Shown: one piece after another, positions 1-11,711 of the stretch
Layout of the letters: each line of letters begins with the position of its first letter
Position numbering within the stretch: position 1 is the first letter of the stretch
Source: Austropuccinia psidii
Lineage: Eukaryota > Basidiomycota > Pucciniomycetes > Pucciniales > Sphaerophragmiaceae
Length of the DNA: 64,000 nucleotides
Assembly (NCBI GenBank): GCA_023105745.1
Contig: JALGQZ010000004.1
Coordinates: forward strand, 13,195,319-13,259,318
Direction: 5' to 3'
Position numbers and translations under genes: made by a program
Notes under the pieces: generated by a model
The model's database searches: none
What the model was told of the DNA's origin: nothing
Seen by the model: the letters and a program-made list of their open reading frames with translations, nothing else

Positions 1-3000
1 AAATATATTCTATTTGAATTTTACCCCTCATTTTCCTTTCTTTATCTTTTTCTCTTAATTATGTTCCATGGGTTGTGAAGTTAAAGGAGTTGGGTTCCTT
101 AAGAGAAACAATTCTTTGTCAGCTTGTTGGAAAGGTTGGGTGTTTATTTTTGAATTCACCACTAAATTCCACTTGAACTGCATTGGTTCCATGTAAGGAG
201 ACCGTAACAAAAATTCCTACATAAAAATCTTTGAGTTTCTTTGGACCTTTGATAATATCATAATTCAAGGTTGAATCTAGAGGTAAGTCCCCTCATTTGA
301 ATTCTGGTACATCATGACTCTTTTCCCACTTATTTTTTGCATAGTCAAAAGCATTAATGCTTTGTTTTTCATGGTGTTTCACTTTAACAAGCATAAATTT
401 GAAGCTGGAAGCTGTAGGATAGATATAAATTAAGTCTTTCCTCAGGGTGTCTGCTGGGATTCAAGGATTCTATCTTTTTTCTAACATAGAAGGAGTTTCA
501 CCCATGCAAGAATGAACTGATGTCTGATATGCCAGTTCTAATTCAGGTATTGGAGTGTACCAGTCATGGGTAAAGCCATCTCAGTCTTTGAATTTCAATC
601 CATAGGCACAGAATCTCCTTATCATTTAGTCTAAAGCTTGAATCATTCTCTCTGCTACCCCATCAGTTTGAGGGTGACATGCTGTAGAAGATGAGAACTT
701 GGGCTCAAATAATCTATGAAGATTGGTCAAAAGTTCAGATGTGAGCTTAGGGTTTTGTCAATTATGATATTCTTAAATAACCCAACATTAGAAATAAATA
801 TATTCCACAAAAGAAGAGCTTTATCCATAGCAGTGTCATATTCAAGACATGTTAAGAATATGGGGATTATGCTTTATCTTTCTAAAATTACTAAACAGGA
901 ATTATAACTTTTATTGCCACTTGGAGGAAATGCTGTGAGCCAATCCATGTGAAACACTTCCCAAGGGCATTTTGCTTCTTGAATATGGATCATAAGTCCA
1001 AATTTCCTGCCTGTACTCCTATTTGCATTTTGGCATATGCAACAGGTATGGAAGTATTAAATTCTCTCTTTTCTCCAAGATTGCCACCATGAACAGTTTC
1101 CAACTTTTGCAAGTATTCTGTATTCTGACAGGTTTCCACAATAGATGCTGTCATGACATTCATGAAGAATGGTATTAAAAAGCAATCTACTGCACAATTT
1201 CATTAAACAAGAATGCTTGGTTCTGTGGTAGATTTTGCCATCAAAAAAGTGAAATCTTCCTTCAGAATAGAAAGTTTTACATATTTCATCTAGTTAATTA
1301 ACCAAAGCTTTGTATTTTCAGTCTTTTTCCAGCAAGGATGTCAAGATATGGGAATTCTTGTCTTATGTGTATGAATCTCTGACTTCTTCAACAAATTCAG
1401 TCCCAAAATTAGTTATGTTGATGCATCCAATGGAAATCTGTGCTTCTACTTCAAAAGGTACATAAGCTGGTTTATCAGGAGTATTGGTTAATTCCACCTT
1501 CCGAGCTCATCAGCATTCCTATGTATATTCCATGCTTTATGAAATATAGTCATGTTACCTCTATATTCTTGAATGGCTATTTGCTATCTCAACATGTGTC
1601 TGTTGGGTGTTTTCATGTTCGGAAGTGATTTGAATCCATTAAAGTTAGTTATCACCTCAAAACCCTTTTGATCAAGATAATAGTGTAATTTATCAAGTCT
1701 CCATACCAAAAATAAGAATTCCATTTGGATTTCAACATATCTGGATTCTTTTGGTTTGATTTTTCTTGGGATATAAGAGACTGGTCCTTTTATGGGTTTT
1801 TCATCAATAATTTGGAATTGATGTAAAGCTTCCCCTAATCCTTCTCCACATGCATCAATGTACAATTTGAAATTTATATTAAAGTCTGGCATAAGGAGTA
1901 AAGGTTCTTCTGTAAGGGGTTTCTTTATCTTTGCATAGGATTTAGTTTGCTCCTGTGTAATCTGAAATACTGTCTGTTGATCACAGATTCTGTAGAGTGA
2001 CTTGGCAATAATTGCAAAATCTGTCAGGTGTTGACTATAATAAATGAAAAATACAAGAAAAGAAATAATCTATCATTTATGATGGGATATTGGCTTAAGT
2101 AAAACTTCTTCTAATTCATTTTTGTAAATATCCAAGCTTAAGCCTAAAACCAGATGTCCAAATGCTTTAAGTTATTCAAAGCTGAAATTGCATTTCTTGA
2201 GTGAAATATTCATATCCACTCCTGAATCTTCTTAAATTACTCTTGCAAGTATTTCAAGGTTCAAATACCATAAGTCTGAACAGATAATTATATCATAAAG
2301 ATAATTAATGAGCCATCCTTTAGATCATTCTGTGGGGAAGATGATATTAATCATTCTTTTATGACGAGATGGAGGATTTTTAATACCAAATGGAAGTCTA
2401 AAATACTGATAAATACCAGTGTGAGTGATATTCCTGAGTCATTTCTTGGCTTTGGGTGCCAAAAAAGTCTGACTAAAGGTTTTCAATGCATCAATGGAGC
2501 ATATGTACTTGGCTTTGGATAATTGGGCCAAAGCTTCTTGGATTGTAGAAATTGGATACCTACATGGTGCTGTGTGGGTATTCAGAAATTTAAAAGCTCA
2601 ATCCATCCTTTATTTTTCATTATGCCAAGAAGTAATAACAGGAGTTGTAACTTCTACTTCCTCATTATGGCCTACTTTCCTTAGTACACCTAGTTGTAGC
2701 AACTCTTGAATATGTTTTCCAGGGCTTCTCTAGCTCTGAGGATTAATATCAACTTCATGCCTTCTAATAGTGCTTGAAGGTTTATTATATGAAGAAAATG
2801 AATTTTAATATATGTATAACAAATCAATGTGCTCTTGCCTCATTTTGAATGATAATACTGGATTAATTTGTGCACCACCAAATTTATTTGTCACAAATTC
2901 CTGTTTATATGTATCTTTATTCAGAGACACTATTGATATTTGTTTGGAAATATTGTGAAAGGCAAATTTTTCCCCTTTTTCTTCTCCAATTGTAATATAT

Positions 3001-3460
3001 CTCTCTTTATTGTTCATTATATCAATACCATAAATATGCAAGTAATAATTTCAAAGAATGACATGTTGAGATGTACAATTGTCCATTACTGGTATTCCTG
3101 TCTACATTCTCCCACTTCCTGCAGGGTTTGTAAATACAACATTAGTTTCCGAGATGCTTAAAGGGTAAATATTATTCCTGGCACTACTAAGCTGCACACC
3201 TTCTATTGGTAATAGATGGCTCTTCCCTTCAGGAATTATGATTTGAAGGTAGTCTTTAATTACACACAAGCAACATGATCCTGTGTCCAAATTGACTTTG
3301 GCTTCAAAGTCATTCATCAGGATTAATGTAATACAATATTCTCCTTCAGTGTATCCTTTACCTTTAGAAGTTTTGGTATTACACCTTCTGGCCTCCTGAA
3401 TATTGATCATATTATATCAGATTTCACTAGATTGTGGAAAGTGAGTATGAACTTCAGTTA
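1..3460 (-). pseudogene. Element A pro-pol remnant: protease, RT, RNase H, integrase (broken)
   Basis: Fragments of a Ty3-type Pol are readable on the minus strand. The protease core VNLDTGSCCLC lies near 3265-3300 with the usual DTG triad. RT is near 2020-2800; its active site, normally YIDD in this group, reads YLYD near 2310, so the first catalytic aspartate is lost. RNase H with LYIDACGEGLGEALHQ is at 1584-1892. Integrase occupies roughly 1-1340, with the HPQTDG..AERMI block near 660-690. Many stops and frame changes separate the pieces, and the window edge cuts the C-terminal region. The product would have made and integrated element cDNA; this copy cannot. Confidence 0.85.
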
Positions 3461-5473
3461 CTTCAAAGAAAGCTGTAAGGTTTTCAATAGGATAGTCCTC
3501 TGCTGATTTTCCCTCAGAAATTGAAGAATCTTTGTCAAATTCTTCTTCATCACACTTAATATCTTCAATTACTTGAACTTCATTGATCTTAGTATTTTTT
3601 ATACGAGTGTTGAGTAATGTGAGGTACTTTCACATTTATGACACTTTAAGACAGGTCTTTCAGGTCTTCTATCCTCTGTGGAAGTTTTTGGGATTACTTT
3701 GGACTCCATAGGGTTTCTAGTCCAGTTCTTACAAATTCTTGTCCTAGTAATGATATCTTCAATTGCATTAATATAGTCCTCTGTTGAAAAGGGTTCTACA
3801 AATCTGCACTTGATAGCATGTGCTTGTTCTGCTCCACATTTTCTTAACATCTTAATATTAATCATTGAGTCAGACATATTGGGGTTTCAAGCAGATAATA
3901 TGTCTTTCTGTTTGAGGAACCAAGTAAGTGGTTTATCCTGGTCTGAGTTAAAAATGGCACTCTAGAAATTATTTTCCATTTTTAATCTCCAAGATTTATT
4001 GGCCTGTTTGGTGATTATCTCAGATTTCCACCAAAGCCAATCATGTTTACCATGCTCTTGTCTCATCTTGTAATAACATTTCTTTGATATTCTGGCTAAC
4101 AAGGAGTGTAATTTGCCCACTATCATTTCATGAGGTATAAGAAAATCTTCATGCAAAATTGCAATTTTTCTAATAAACTAAATATGATTATATTCACCTT
4201 CACCTGAGAATGTTGGCTATTATTCTAGTTTGGGAATATCTCTTGTGCAGATCACATTTTATCCTAGAAGAGAGGTTAAACCTTCTTTCACAGACTGCTT
4301 TTCTTCAGTTAAAAGTGTAGAATGTCTAGGAATATGTGAATATGCTTCATGATTCTTATGAATAAGATCCACATGTGCAATTATCTTATTCTTTAATTTA
4401 TGCCTTTCACTGTCACTTCTTTCTAAGTGTGTGGCTTTGAAGATTGGTATCATCAACTCTTTCCAAGAAATGCTCTTTCAGAGTTGTAAGTTGGTCATTA
4501 ATGTGATCAATTGAAATATTCTATAGTTAATAACCTCATACTTAAAATGTTTTCTCAATTCTGCCACATTTGTTGTGAATTGACTCAAGTCTGGAATTTG
4601 TCACTTTGCACCATTCAGTGAAAGTGCTTTCATTGATATTGGATGTTAATTTGTTTAATTATTTTTCAGTTTTGACATCCATTATAGACTTATGATATCT
4701 ACTTTCATGTATTACTTTTTTGTAAAAGTCTTGTTCATCCTTTCCTGTTCCTTGGATGTGAACTTCATAAGAACTCTGGCCATACTGCATACACTGTCCA
4801 TGGCTGAAGGTTCCTATTTGGGAATGCTGTACCCTTGTGGGTAATGTCTGTGCAAATTTGCCTTTCCTTGATTGGTCCTGGGACATTTCTGCTTCTTTTG
4901 AGGTCCCTTGGGCTTTTCTATGGACTTTTATGGAGTTGGTTTGGAGCTTGTTGATGCTACTTTTCCATATTTCTCCCAAGCTGGGGTCATTTCCAACTCT
5001 TTCTTCTGGTCTATGGATAAAAGACTTTGGCTCTTCAACCAATTTTTATCATTTTGACATTGTCCTTTCAAGACAAGGGACTCCATCCTCCTAAGAGGTG
5101 TTTGGTCTTCTCCTGACCCAGAAAGCTCTTGATGTTTAAGTAAGAGTTCATGGCCCCCTGCTAAGGGCTTGGAAGAATTTTCCATTCTTTTTCCTTTGCT
5201 GCTCTGTACCAGCATTTGTACTGGGACTTAAATATTTCTAAGGCTGCCACTTGGAAGGCTTACCCTTGAAACATTACTTTTAATCATTTGAGGCTCAGAG
5301 TTAATGTGAAAAGTTGTTTGTACAGACATTGGGGAATGGGGGGCGACCCTGGAATACTTCAAATGTGCCTTTATTGAGCAAGGCCTGACAGATCTGTTCC
5401 TGGTATTGCCTCTTCCTTTTCCAGATCCATCTGGTTGGACTGAAGATTTTCTTCCATTGCTGGTATGCACCAT
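3461..5473 (-). pseudogene. Element A gag remnant
   Basis: Gag starts at the ATG whose complement is at 5471-5473 (MVHTSNGRKSSVQPDG), matching the gag start of element C (MVHTRNGRNYEVQPDG). The N-terminal part is polar and low in complexity, as in this family. Capsid-like pieces are readable at 3960-4160 (WYYKMRQEHGKHDW-like) and at 3599-3877. The zinc knuckle begins KCHKCESTSH near 3625-3655, but the last Cys is lost through a frame change and a substitution. Stops near 5228 and elsewhere break the frame. Function in the family: structural capsid protein that binds element RNA. Confidence 0.85.
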
Positions 5474-5682
5474 TTTACAGTCAATTTAAGAGAAACAAAG
5501 TATAAAGACAGTAAACACACACCTCTTGGTGGTTGTTTGGATATTTTGGCTTTGAATAAAGTGCCTCTTTTAGCCGTTTTCACTTCAATATTTTTCTTCA
5601 GATTCTGCTTCTGTAGATTCTGGACTAGTAATATATCTCTTACTGAGCTTATTACAAGCTGCAACAAGCTTGATTAAAGACA
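5371..5682 (-). pseudogene. Element A leader exon and overlapping accessory frame (spliced ORF, frameshifted)
   Basis: On the minus strand a pyrimidine tract ending CTCTCTAG is followed by TGTCTTTAATC at 5682. The exon runs to 5523 and ends CCAAGAG before GTGTGTG, a good 5' splice site. A 3' splice site CATACCAG lies at 5460, giving a 63-nt intron (5460-5522) that contains the gag ATG. Joining across it puts the ribosome in a frame different from gag, reading AMEENLQSNQMDLEKE to a stop at 5371. One extra base near 5590 breaks the leader exon of this copy. The arrangement matches elements C and D. No known domain was recognised. Confidence 0.55.
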
Positions 5683-6047
5683 CTAGAGAGAGAAAATGGA
5701 TAAAATAAAATTATTTTTTATAATTTTCAAATATTTGTAAGATTTTTCATAATTTTATATATTTTTTATATATTAAAAGAATTTAAATTCAAGATTTTAA
5801 CTTAAGAAATAATTTCATAGTAACTCAACAAAAACGTTTATAAGTCTTTGGATGCAAAAAAGCCACATGTAAAACAATAGAAAATTAATCCAAATTCCTC
5901 AATAAAATAAGATTTAAGACAGTCTCAAAAATAAGAATGTTTTAAATAGAAGAGGAAAGAAAAAAATATTAATATGTAATATATTTTAGTTCATAAAGAT
6001 ATAGTAATAAAGGGTTCAAGGTTCAAAAAAATGGCCAGGCTGCCAAA
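5683..6047 (-). other. Element A untranslated leader with primer-binding region
   Basis: AT-rich leader between the 5' LTR and the leader exon. Directly inside the LTR (6031-6047) the minus strand reads TTTGGCAGCCTGGCCAT, the decayed form of TTTGGGGGCC(C/T)GGCCG found at the same place in elements C, D, E and N. This position is where a Ty3-type element has its tRNA primer-binding site. I could not match the complement to a tRNA with confidence. Confidence 0.6.
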
Positions 6048-7983
6048 TGTAAGATGTGTCTATGAAGCTGTGGTTAAAATTACTATTAATCAACAATACT
6101 ATGACTTTTCTTATTAAAATATAATAAGTGAATCCATTATTAACACATTTTAAATAATTAATGAGTTGATTATTTCTTTTACTTGTGATACACTACTAGT
6201 GATTATAACAGTAAAAAGTAATGGTCTACAAGAATCAATTACAAGACTTTTTGAATAATAAGACTGATTTATTACAATAATAAAGTTCTTTTGATACATA
6301 ATTATCTTTTGTGAGAATAATTTTAAAGATGATTCTTGAATAACACTATTACCAGAGCAAGAATTGAAGAATTAAATAACATCACTCACTAATAATACAA
6401 CAATACCTTGAAAAGAATTGGTAGAGAGATTTGATGGATAAATTGTGGATATAAACGATCAAAATTGCTTTCTAAAGAAATAAAACAATTCAAGAGCTAA
6501 ATAATATTTGAAATATTCTGTTTGTATGATTTCATGTCTTTCTGATTGATTTCAAAAGGCTTCAAAAAATTAAAAAAAGGCTTAACTAATACTTACTTGT
6601 TGGTACTAAAGATATCATTGAATAATGAGATGATTGGGAAAAAAGCAAGAGGAGACCTCTTTCAAGTAAATAGCAGCTCACAGAGGCATGTAATGAATCT
6701 AATGAAAAAAAAGTGAGTGGAAAACCAACTATCCTCTTTTGATTATTGATTGCATCATCTGTTGTTACAGAAGATTATCACAATTACTCAATTAAGTCTT
6801 TCATGAAACTACCAGCCCATTTATTGATCATAATAAAAGGAGAAAAAACTGTAAATATCCTTTTATTGAAAAGTAAACATTGATTTCTAAACTCTTTAGT
6901 TTTATCCGAAATTTCATCACAGGTTGTAATTTGTGTGATTTTTGAAGATTCAGTGTTTCACGTTGAATCATCAAAAATGCACTGTAAGTAAAAACTTTAG
7001 TTTTAATTATGAAGTTATAATTGTTTTTTTATAGATCATAAAATTCTCCATTTTTTCTGGAATCTTCAGAAAGATTCATTGATAATTGTATTTCTAATAT
7101 ATTTTTGAAGTTTTTACCTTATTTCTATGTAGAATTGCCAATATCACAGTATAGCTAGTTTCCATGAGGTAAATGGATGGATAATAGTCCAAAAAGGGTT
7201 TTAATTATTCTTTCAAGGTTCAGCCATGGAAAATAATTAAGAATTCAAATGGTTAAAGGAGTCTGAGCTGCTCTTTACCTCCTTGACATATCAAAATACC
7301 AGCTCATTCGGAATTTTTGTATGATTTAATGGGACTTCAACTTGGTAACCAGGTTCCAAAAAGGTTTTAGTATATTAATTGAGCCATGATAAGCCATGGA
7401 TCCAATATTTATAGCTTTCCATGCTCCAGAGGCCTCAGAAGCTGGGTACCCTGGCTCTCTTTGATATCTTTTGTTCCCCTTAGCTATTTTTGCATCAAAA
7501 ATAGTAATTCACAATTCAAGACTGATATCCACGTTGGGTGTACCAAACCTTTATGCAAGAATACTATGTTTATAAGAGCCACAGAAATGCATAACACTAA
7601 TCTTAGTGTATGTGTAACATGGAATTTCTCACATTCCCATTATTTTGGCATGAAATTGAAAAAAAGTAAAAAAATTCACAATTATTTTACATGGTATTGG
7701 TGATGTGGTGTTGAAGTATTTTCCATATTACTACCTCATAGAGTTGACTTAAGCTTATCCACTCTATGAAGATACCCTAGGTGAATTGTTGTGTAGAATC
7801 CAAATCTGTCCTTAAAACCAGGGAGTTACCTACCCACTCACCAGAAATTTATTCTTTTTTCTTAAATAAAAAAGGATGAATTTTAGATATATTAATGACA
7901 CTTGCGAGTTATGCATAGTTCAGAATTTATTTTGATATTTATTGTGGCCTATATGGATATGCAATGCTTAATCAAGCCTCACA
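6048..7983 (-). repeat. 5' LTR of element A
   Basis: On the plus strand the repeat runs from TGTAAGATGTGTC to GCCTCACA, so as an element strand it is TGTGAGG...CTTACA, with TG/CA ends. It aligns over its length with the two LTRs of element C (13941-15853 and 28828-30707), including the motif GATTCAGTGTTTCAC at about 6950. It would drive and terminate transcription of element A. Short ORFs inside it, such as 7386-7703, are not supported as genes. Confidence 0.85.
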
Positions 7984-9450
7984 GACAGTCAGTGGGCTTC
8001 TTGGCTCCACATCTTTTGTTATATCTTATTCATTTAAGAATACTTCAGTTTTGAGAAGCTTAGATTTTTAAAGACTTTGAAAATTCTTATTGATTTCTGA
8101 GTAATGTCTAACACTCATCATGAGAATTACAGGACACTTCCTCTTCCTAATTATATTTGATGAATTTCCTAACAGAATGTGTTTCAAATGACTTTTAAGC
8201 TTCAGTGAGTTTAAAATTAAAAGCTATTAGCAAAGATGAAGGCTTTTAAAATGATAGTATAGAGAAAATTGGTGTTTTTTAATCCAAGGATGCAAGAAAG
8301 AATTCGTAGCTTCTAAAAACAGCTCCTTTTGAAGTAAAATACACTTCAATGTTTCTGAATAAAGTCAATTTGAATTGCACATTCCATATTTTTTTCTGTG
8401 ATGAGCTAAAGGTTGTCCATTTTTAATTTACCACCTGAAATGAAAACATTTGACATAACTTGAAACCAAAACAATGTTTTTGGGAGGTATTCCACAACAT
8501 ATGGTTGTGTTTTTCAAGCAAAAAGTGACTTTTTTTATTAGTTATAATTTCCCATTGTGATTTGAGTTTTTTATTTGATGAGTGTTCCTTCCATTTCTTC
8601 AAGAAAAATCTCTTCTTAACTCTAACCTCTGTTGATATACAAATTGACAACAGTATGAAACCATAAACTATTATTAAATATTTGGCTGAAGTATTATTAT
8701 ATCTTGGTCAACTTATTAAATCTATAAGCCACTTATTAAAAGAGCAGAATAGAAAAGATATTGATAAATATAATAGCTTTTTGTTATAAATGATAAAAGA
8801 ATGGTAGGTAAGTACCCTTCATTCTAAATTACTGGTGTTAAGAGCTTCAACTCAACAATCCCTTAAAATTCAGCTACTACTGATATATCCTGACTTGAAT
8901 ATAGGGTAATGTAAGGAGGAAAAATGATAGAGAGAAGATTTTGTGATAGATAAAGTTCCTTGATACCCTAGCTATACAAGAGTATTTCCAATAAAAGGTC
9001 ATTTTACAAATTATTCTTCTTGCTTTTTCTCCACTTGAATATATGGAAGATGAATATTTGAAAATAAAACATTTGATTGCAATTTTTCATAATATAATAA
9101 TGCTTGTGTTTAAGTAGCAAAAGTATTTTAAGCTGTACAGAAGCTTTTCTTTCTATTAAATTTTAGAAAATTATAATTTTAATACTTCATTATTTCATAT
9201 CATCTCAGATCCTTCAATTTGGCAACCCTCCTCCATAATCAGTAAGGTAAACTTGATTTAATATTTCAGGAATCATTTTTCCTACCACTTTTTTGGTTGG
9301 AAATGCTGTAATAATCTGGTGTAAGGCGAGTTTAGTAACATTCAGTGTTTTTCAAAACACTATAGCAAAAGGAATTACTAAAAACCTAAATTTATTCTAC
9401 ATTGGGAGGTGATGCCACCTCTTTTGATATAATGACTGCATCTCCTAACT
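7984..9450. other. Unassigned AT-rich DNA between elements A and B
   Basis: No gene, repeat or LTR end was recognised here. The longest open frame (8423-8650, minus, 75 codons) has an AT-driven composition and no recognisable motif. It may be an old decayed element or true intergenic host DNA. It is the longest stretch to the left of element B that I could not place in an element. Confidence 0.5.
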
Positions 9451-11229
9451 TGTGAGCCCTAGAGATATTTTCCTATACCCATAAGGCCACAAATAATAAA
9501 AATATGTATTTATTTTGAATAAAAAAAGAATATTAAGTATAGATATAATATATGAAGCAGAAAAGAAAATCTATAATTAAAGTTGAACATTAAACTCATA
9601 TTAAAATATAAAAATATGAAAATGTATTTTTACATGAAATGGTTGAAGTGAGAATAAACTTTCATCAAAAATATTTAAATAAAAGTATTTTTTGGAAAAA
9701 AGTTAATAAAATTAATATTTTTTATTTTCCAATAAATAAGCTTATTAAAATTATTTCACCATTAGATTCCTCATACAAAATCAGGTAGGGTAGCCTTTGA
9801 TCAAAAATTGTGTAGCCCAACTGCAAATAAGCTGAAATTGAGCTTTTAGTATTTTATGGATGAAAATTTGGAAACCCTAAAAGATATGTATGACATCACA
9901 CCACATGTGGTGTTAACCAACAAATTTTGTGTTTAAATAGAGGTGTGGTGTTTAGTTTTGAAGGTATGAGGAATTGAAGTATTGTGAATTGAAATATGCA
10001 AATGTGCACATGAATTGCATGAGTGAACTTAGATTTATATATGAGGAATTGATAATTAAATTTGTGTACTTTAATTTTTCAATTTATTTCCCTGTGTCAA
10101 ATTGAAGTATAGTGCATTATGAGTAATTAAAGAATAAATGAATTGTAAAGATTAAATTTGGGGGGAAATGGAATCTTGGCTCCAAGGGTGCCAGACTGCC
10201 CCAAATTCCTTTCTGACAGGAATTCAAAATCAAAATTCACACAAAGCTTAAACACTTTTGGCCTGGAATTGACCACAGGATCTGTTACTCAATTTATGAT
10301 GAGGTTTTGATACCAACCAGAGCAGTTTTCACTTTTGCTAAGAGGGTAAAACTTCCCTTAACTTAAATAAAACTTGTTAAAAAAGTTTTAAATGGTTTTA
10401 AGGTCTCTTAAAAACATTCTAAATTATTTTGAACTATTGAAACCAAGTATTGCTATAGTGATAGCTTGTTCAAAGGATTAAAAGGGTCAAAAGCAGCACT
10501 TTTGGGTGCAAACCAGGGTTCAATGATGCAATGATTGGCTTTTCTGTTGTCAGTTAAATTTCTCACAAATGATTGGAGTAAATTTTACTTTTCGAGTAAG
10601 AAAATTGGTGGCTACAAACAAATGTCACCTTTGCCCCACTTTTCTCTTCATGTTAGAGTCTTTTCCTTTTATACTTAGTTTAAAAACTGTTCAACACATC
10701 AATCAAAGATTCCAACCACCATTTTACAAAAAATTTGTGATTTATAAACACATGGAAAAATCATTATTATTATTGTTTATAACTCTTATAATCATTTTTA
10801 ACCTTGAACCACCATGGAAGTGAATTGAAGAATACTTCATCACTGTTAACTTTGTCAATTTTTTTCCCAGTTAACTTTGGTAACTTTGAGCCATGTTTCC
10901 TCTAGCATATTGTTTAGAGACTCTTTTCTCATTAATTTCCTGCAGTTCCTTTCTCAATTGATTCCAATTTAACTTTCTCTTGAAGAAATTTCTTTTGTAG
11001 CCATGAATATCTCTCATAGACAATTTTGAGTAAATTTTTATTTTTGGTAAAAAATGAATCTGTATAACATCATTTTTCAATAATAAAACAGATAAAAACA
11101 AAAATTTTGACATATTTTCTCTTAAAACTACTACATTTTACTATTTCCAATTGAATTTTACCTTATATGAATTTTGCGGACAGTAAAAGTAGTTGATTCT
11201 TAATCAAGGCTTCATATCTACACCTGAAA
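9451..11229 (+). repeat. 5' LTR of element B
   Basis: Starts TGTGAGCCCTAGAGATA and ends near CACCTGAAA, matching the LTRs of element D (TGTGAGCCTTAGA...CACCTTACA). Length is about 1.78 kb, close to D's 1.82 kb. It is the most diverged LTR copy of this family here. The five bases before it are TAACT. Open frames within it (10569-10823 plus, 10871-11113 minus) lie in LTR sequence. Confidence 0.85.
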
Positions 11230-11448
11230 ATCGAGGGGCCCAGCCTTGATCTTTTACCTGTGACATTTTTTACCCCTTTTTAATCTTTTTATTATATTGA
11301 AAAAATTGAAAATCCATGAACAATACTTAAAATTTCAAAAAATCATTCATAAAAAATCTTCTTTTTCATATTATAAGTGAGACTTTGAATTTTCATTTTT
11401 CATTTGCATTTTTTTCACTTAAATAATTTCATTCTTGATTAGTTTTAC

Positions 11449-11646
11449 TCTCTGCAAATGTGGCAAGACAAGGAAACATTGAGACAGCTTCAATAGTTAC
11501 TAGCATTATTCCAGCCAGTATTGTCAATTTTGGCTGTAATAATGCAGTTCTTATAGCTCAGAGTACTAAGCTATCACCAATAATTCCTGGATTAATCAAT
11601 TTGCATATCAGTCATACACTCCAAAAAGAACAGACTTTGGCTGGTA
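11449..11646 (+). pseudogene. Element B leader exon of the accessory ORF
   Basis: This 198-nt stretch aligns codon by codon with the leader exon of element D (NIETASIVTSIIPASIVN against NIETASTVTSIIPSSTVN) and has the same length. The upstream splice acceptor is decayed (TTTTAC instead of TTTTAG). It is followed by A-GTACTT, a possible 5' splice site, and a 65-nt intron-like stretch ending CAACAAG at 11711. The sense frame is open through the exon, which suggests it was protein coding before decay. Confidence 0.6.
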
Positions 11647-11711
11647 GTACTTTTTTAATGTAAAACTTACTATTTTATGAGCTTTTCACTAATAATTTTT
11701 CCTTCAACAAG

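Larger units (their letters stand above)
1..7983 (-). mobile_element. Element A: Ty3/gypsy LTR retrotransposon, partial (3' part lies outside the window)
   Basis: Read on the minus strand, the order is 5' LTR (6048-7983), primer-binding region, leader, gag (starts at 5473), protease, RT, RNase H and integrase, running off the left edge. The order protease-RT-RNase H-integrase is that of Ty3/gypsy elements. The 3' LTR is not in the window, so no target-site duplication can be checked; the five bases beyond the 5' LTR are GACAG. All frames are interrupted by stops and shifts, so this is an old, inactive copy. It belongs to the same family as element C: the gag start, leader exon and LTR sequences match C closely. 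Confidence 0.9.

Noticed and set aside
8423..8650. Minus-strand ORF of 75 codons in unassigned DNA
   Set aside because: No motif, no intron pattern, Lys/Phe-rich as expected for AT-rich non-coding DNA.
10569..10823. Plus-strand ORF in B LTR
   Set aside because: Lies wholly in LTR sequence, with counterparts at 38932-39222; no start context or motif suggests a protein.
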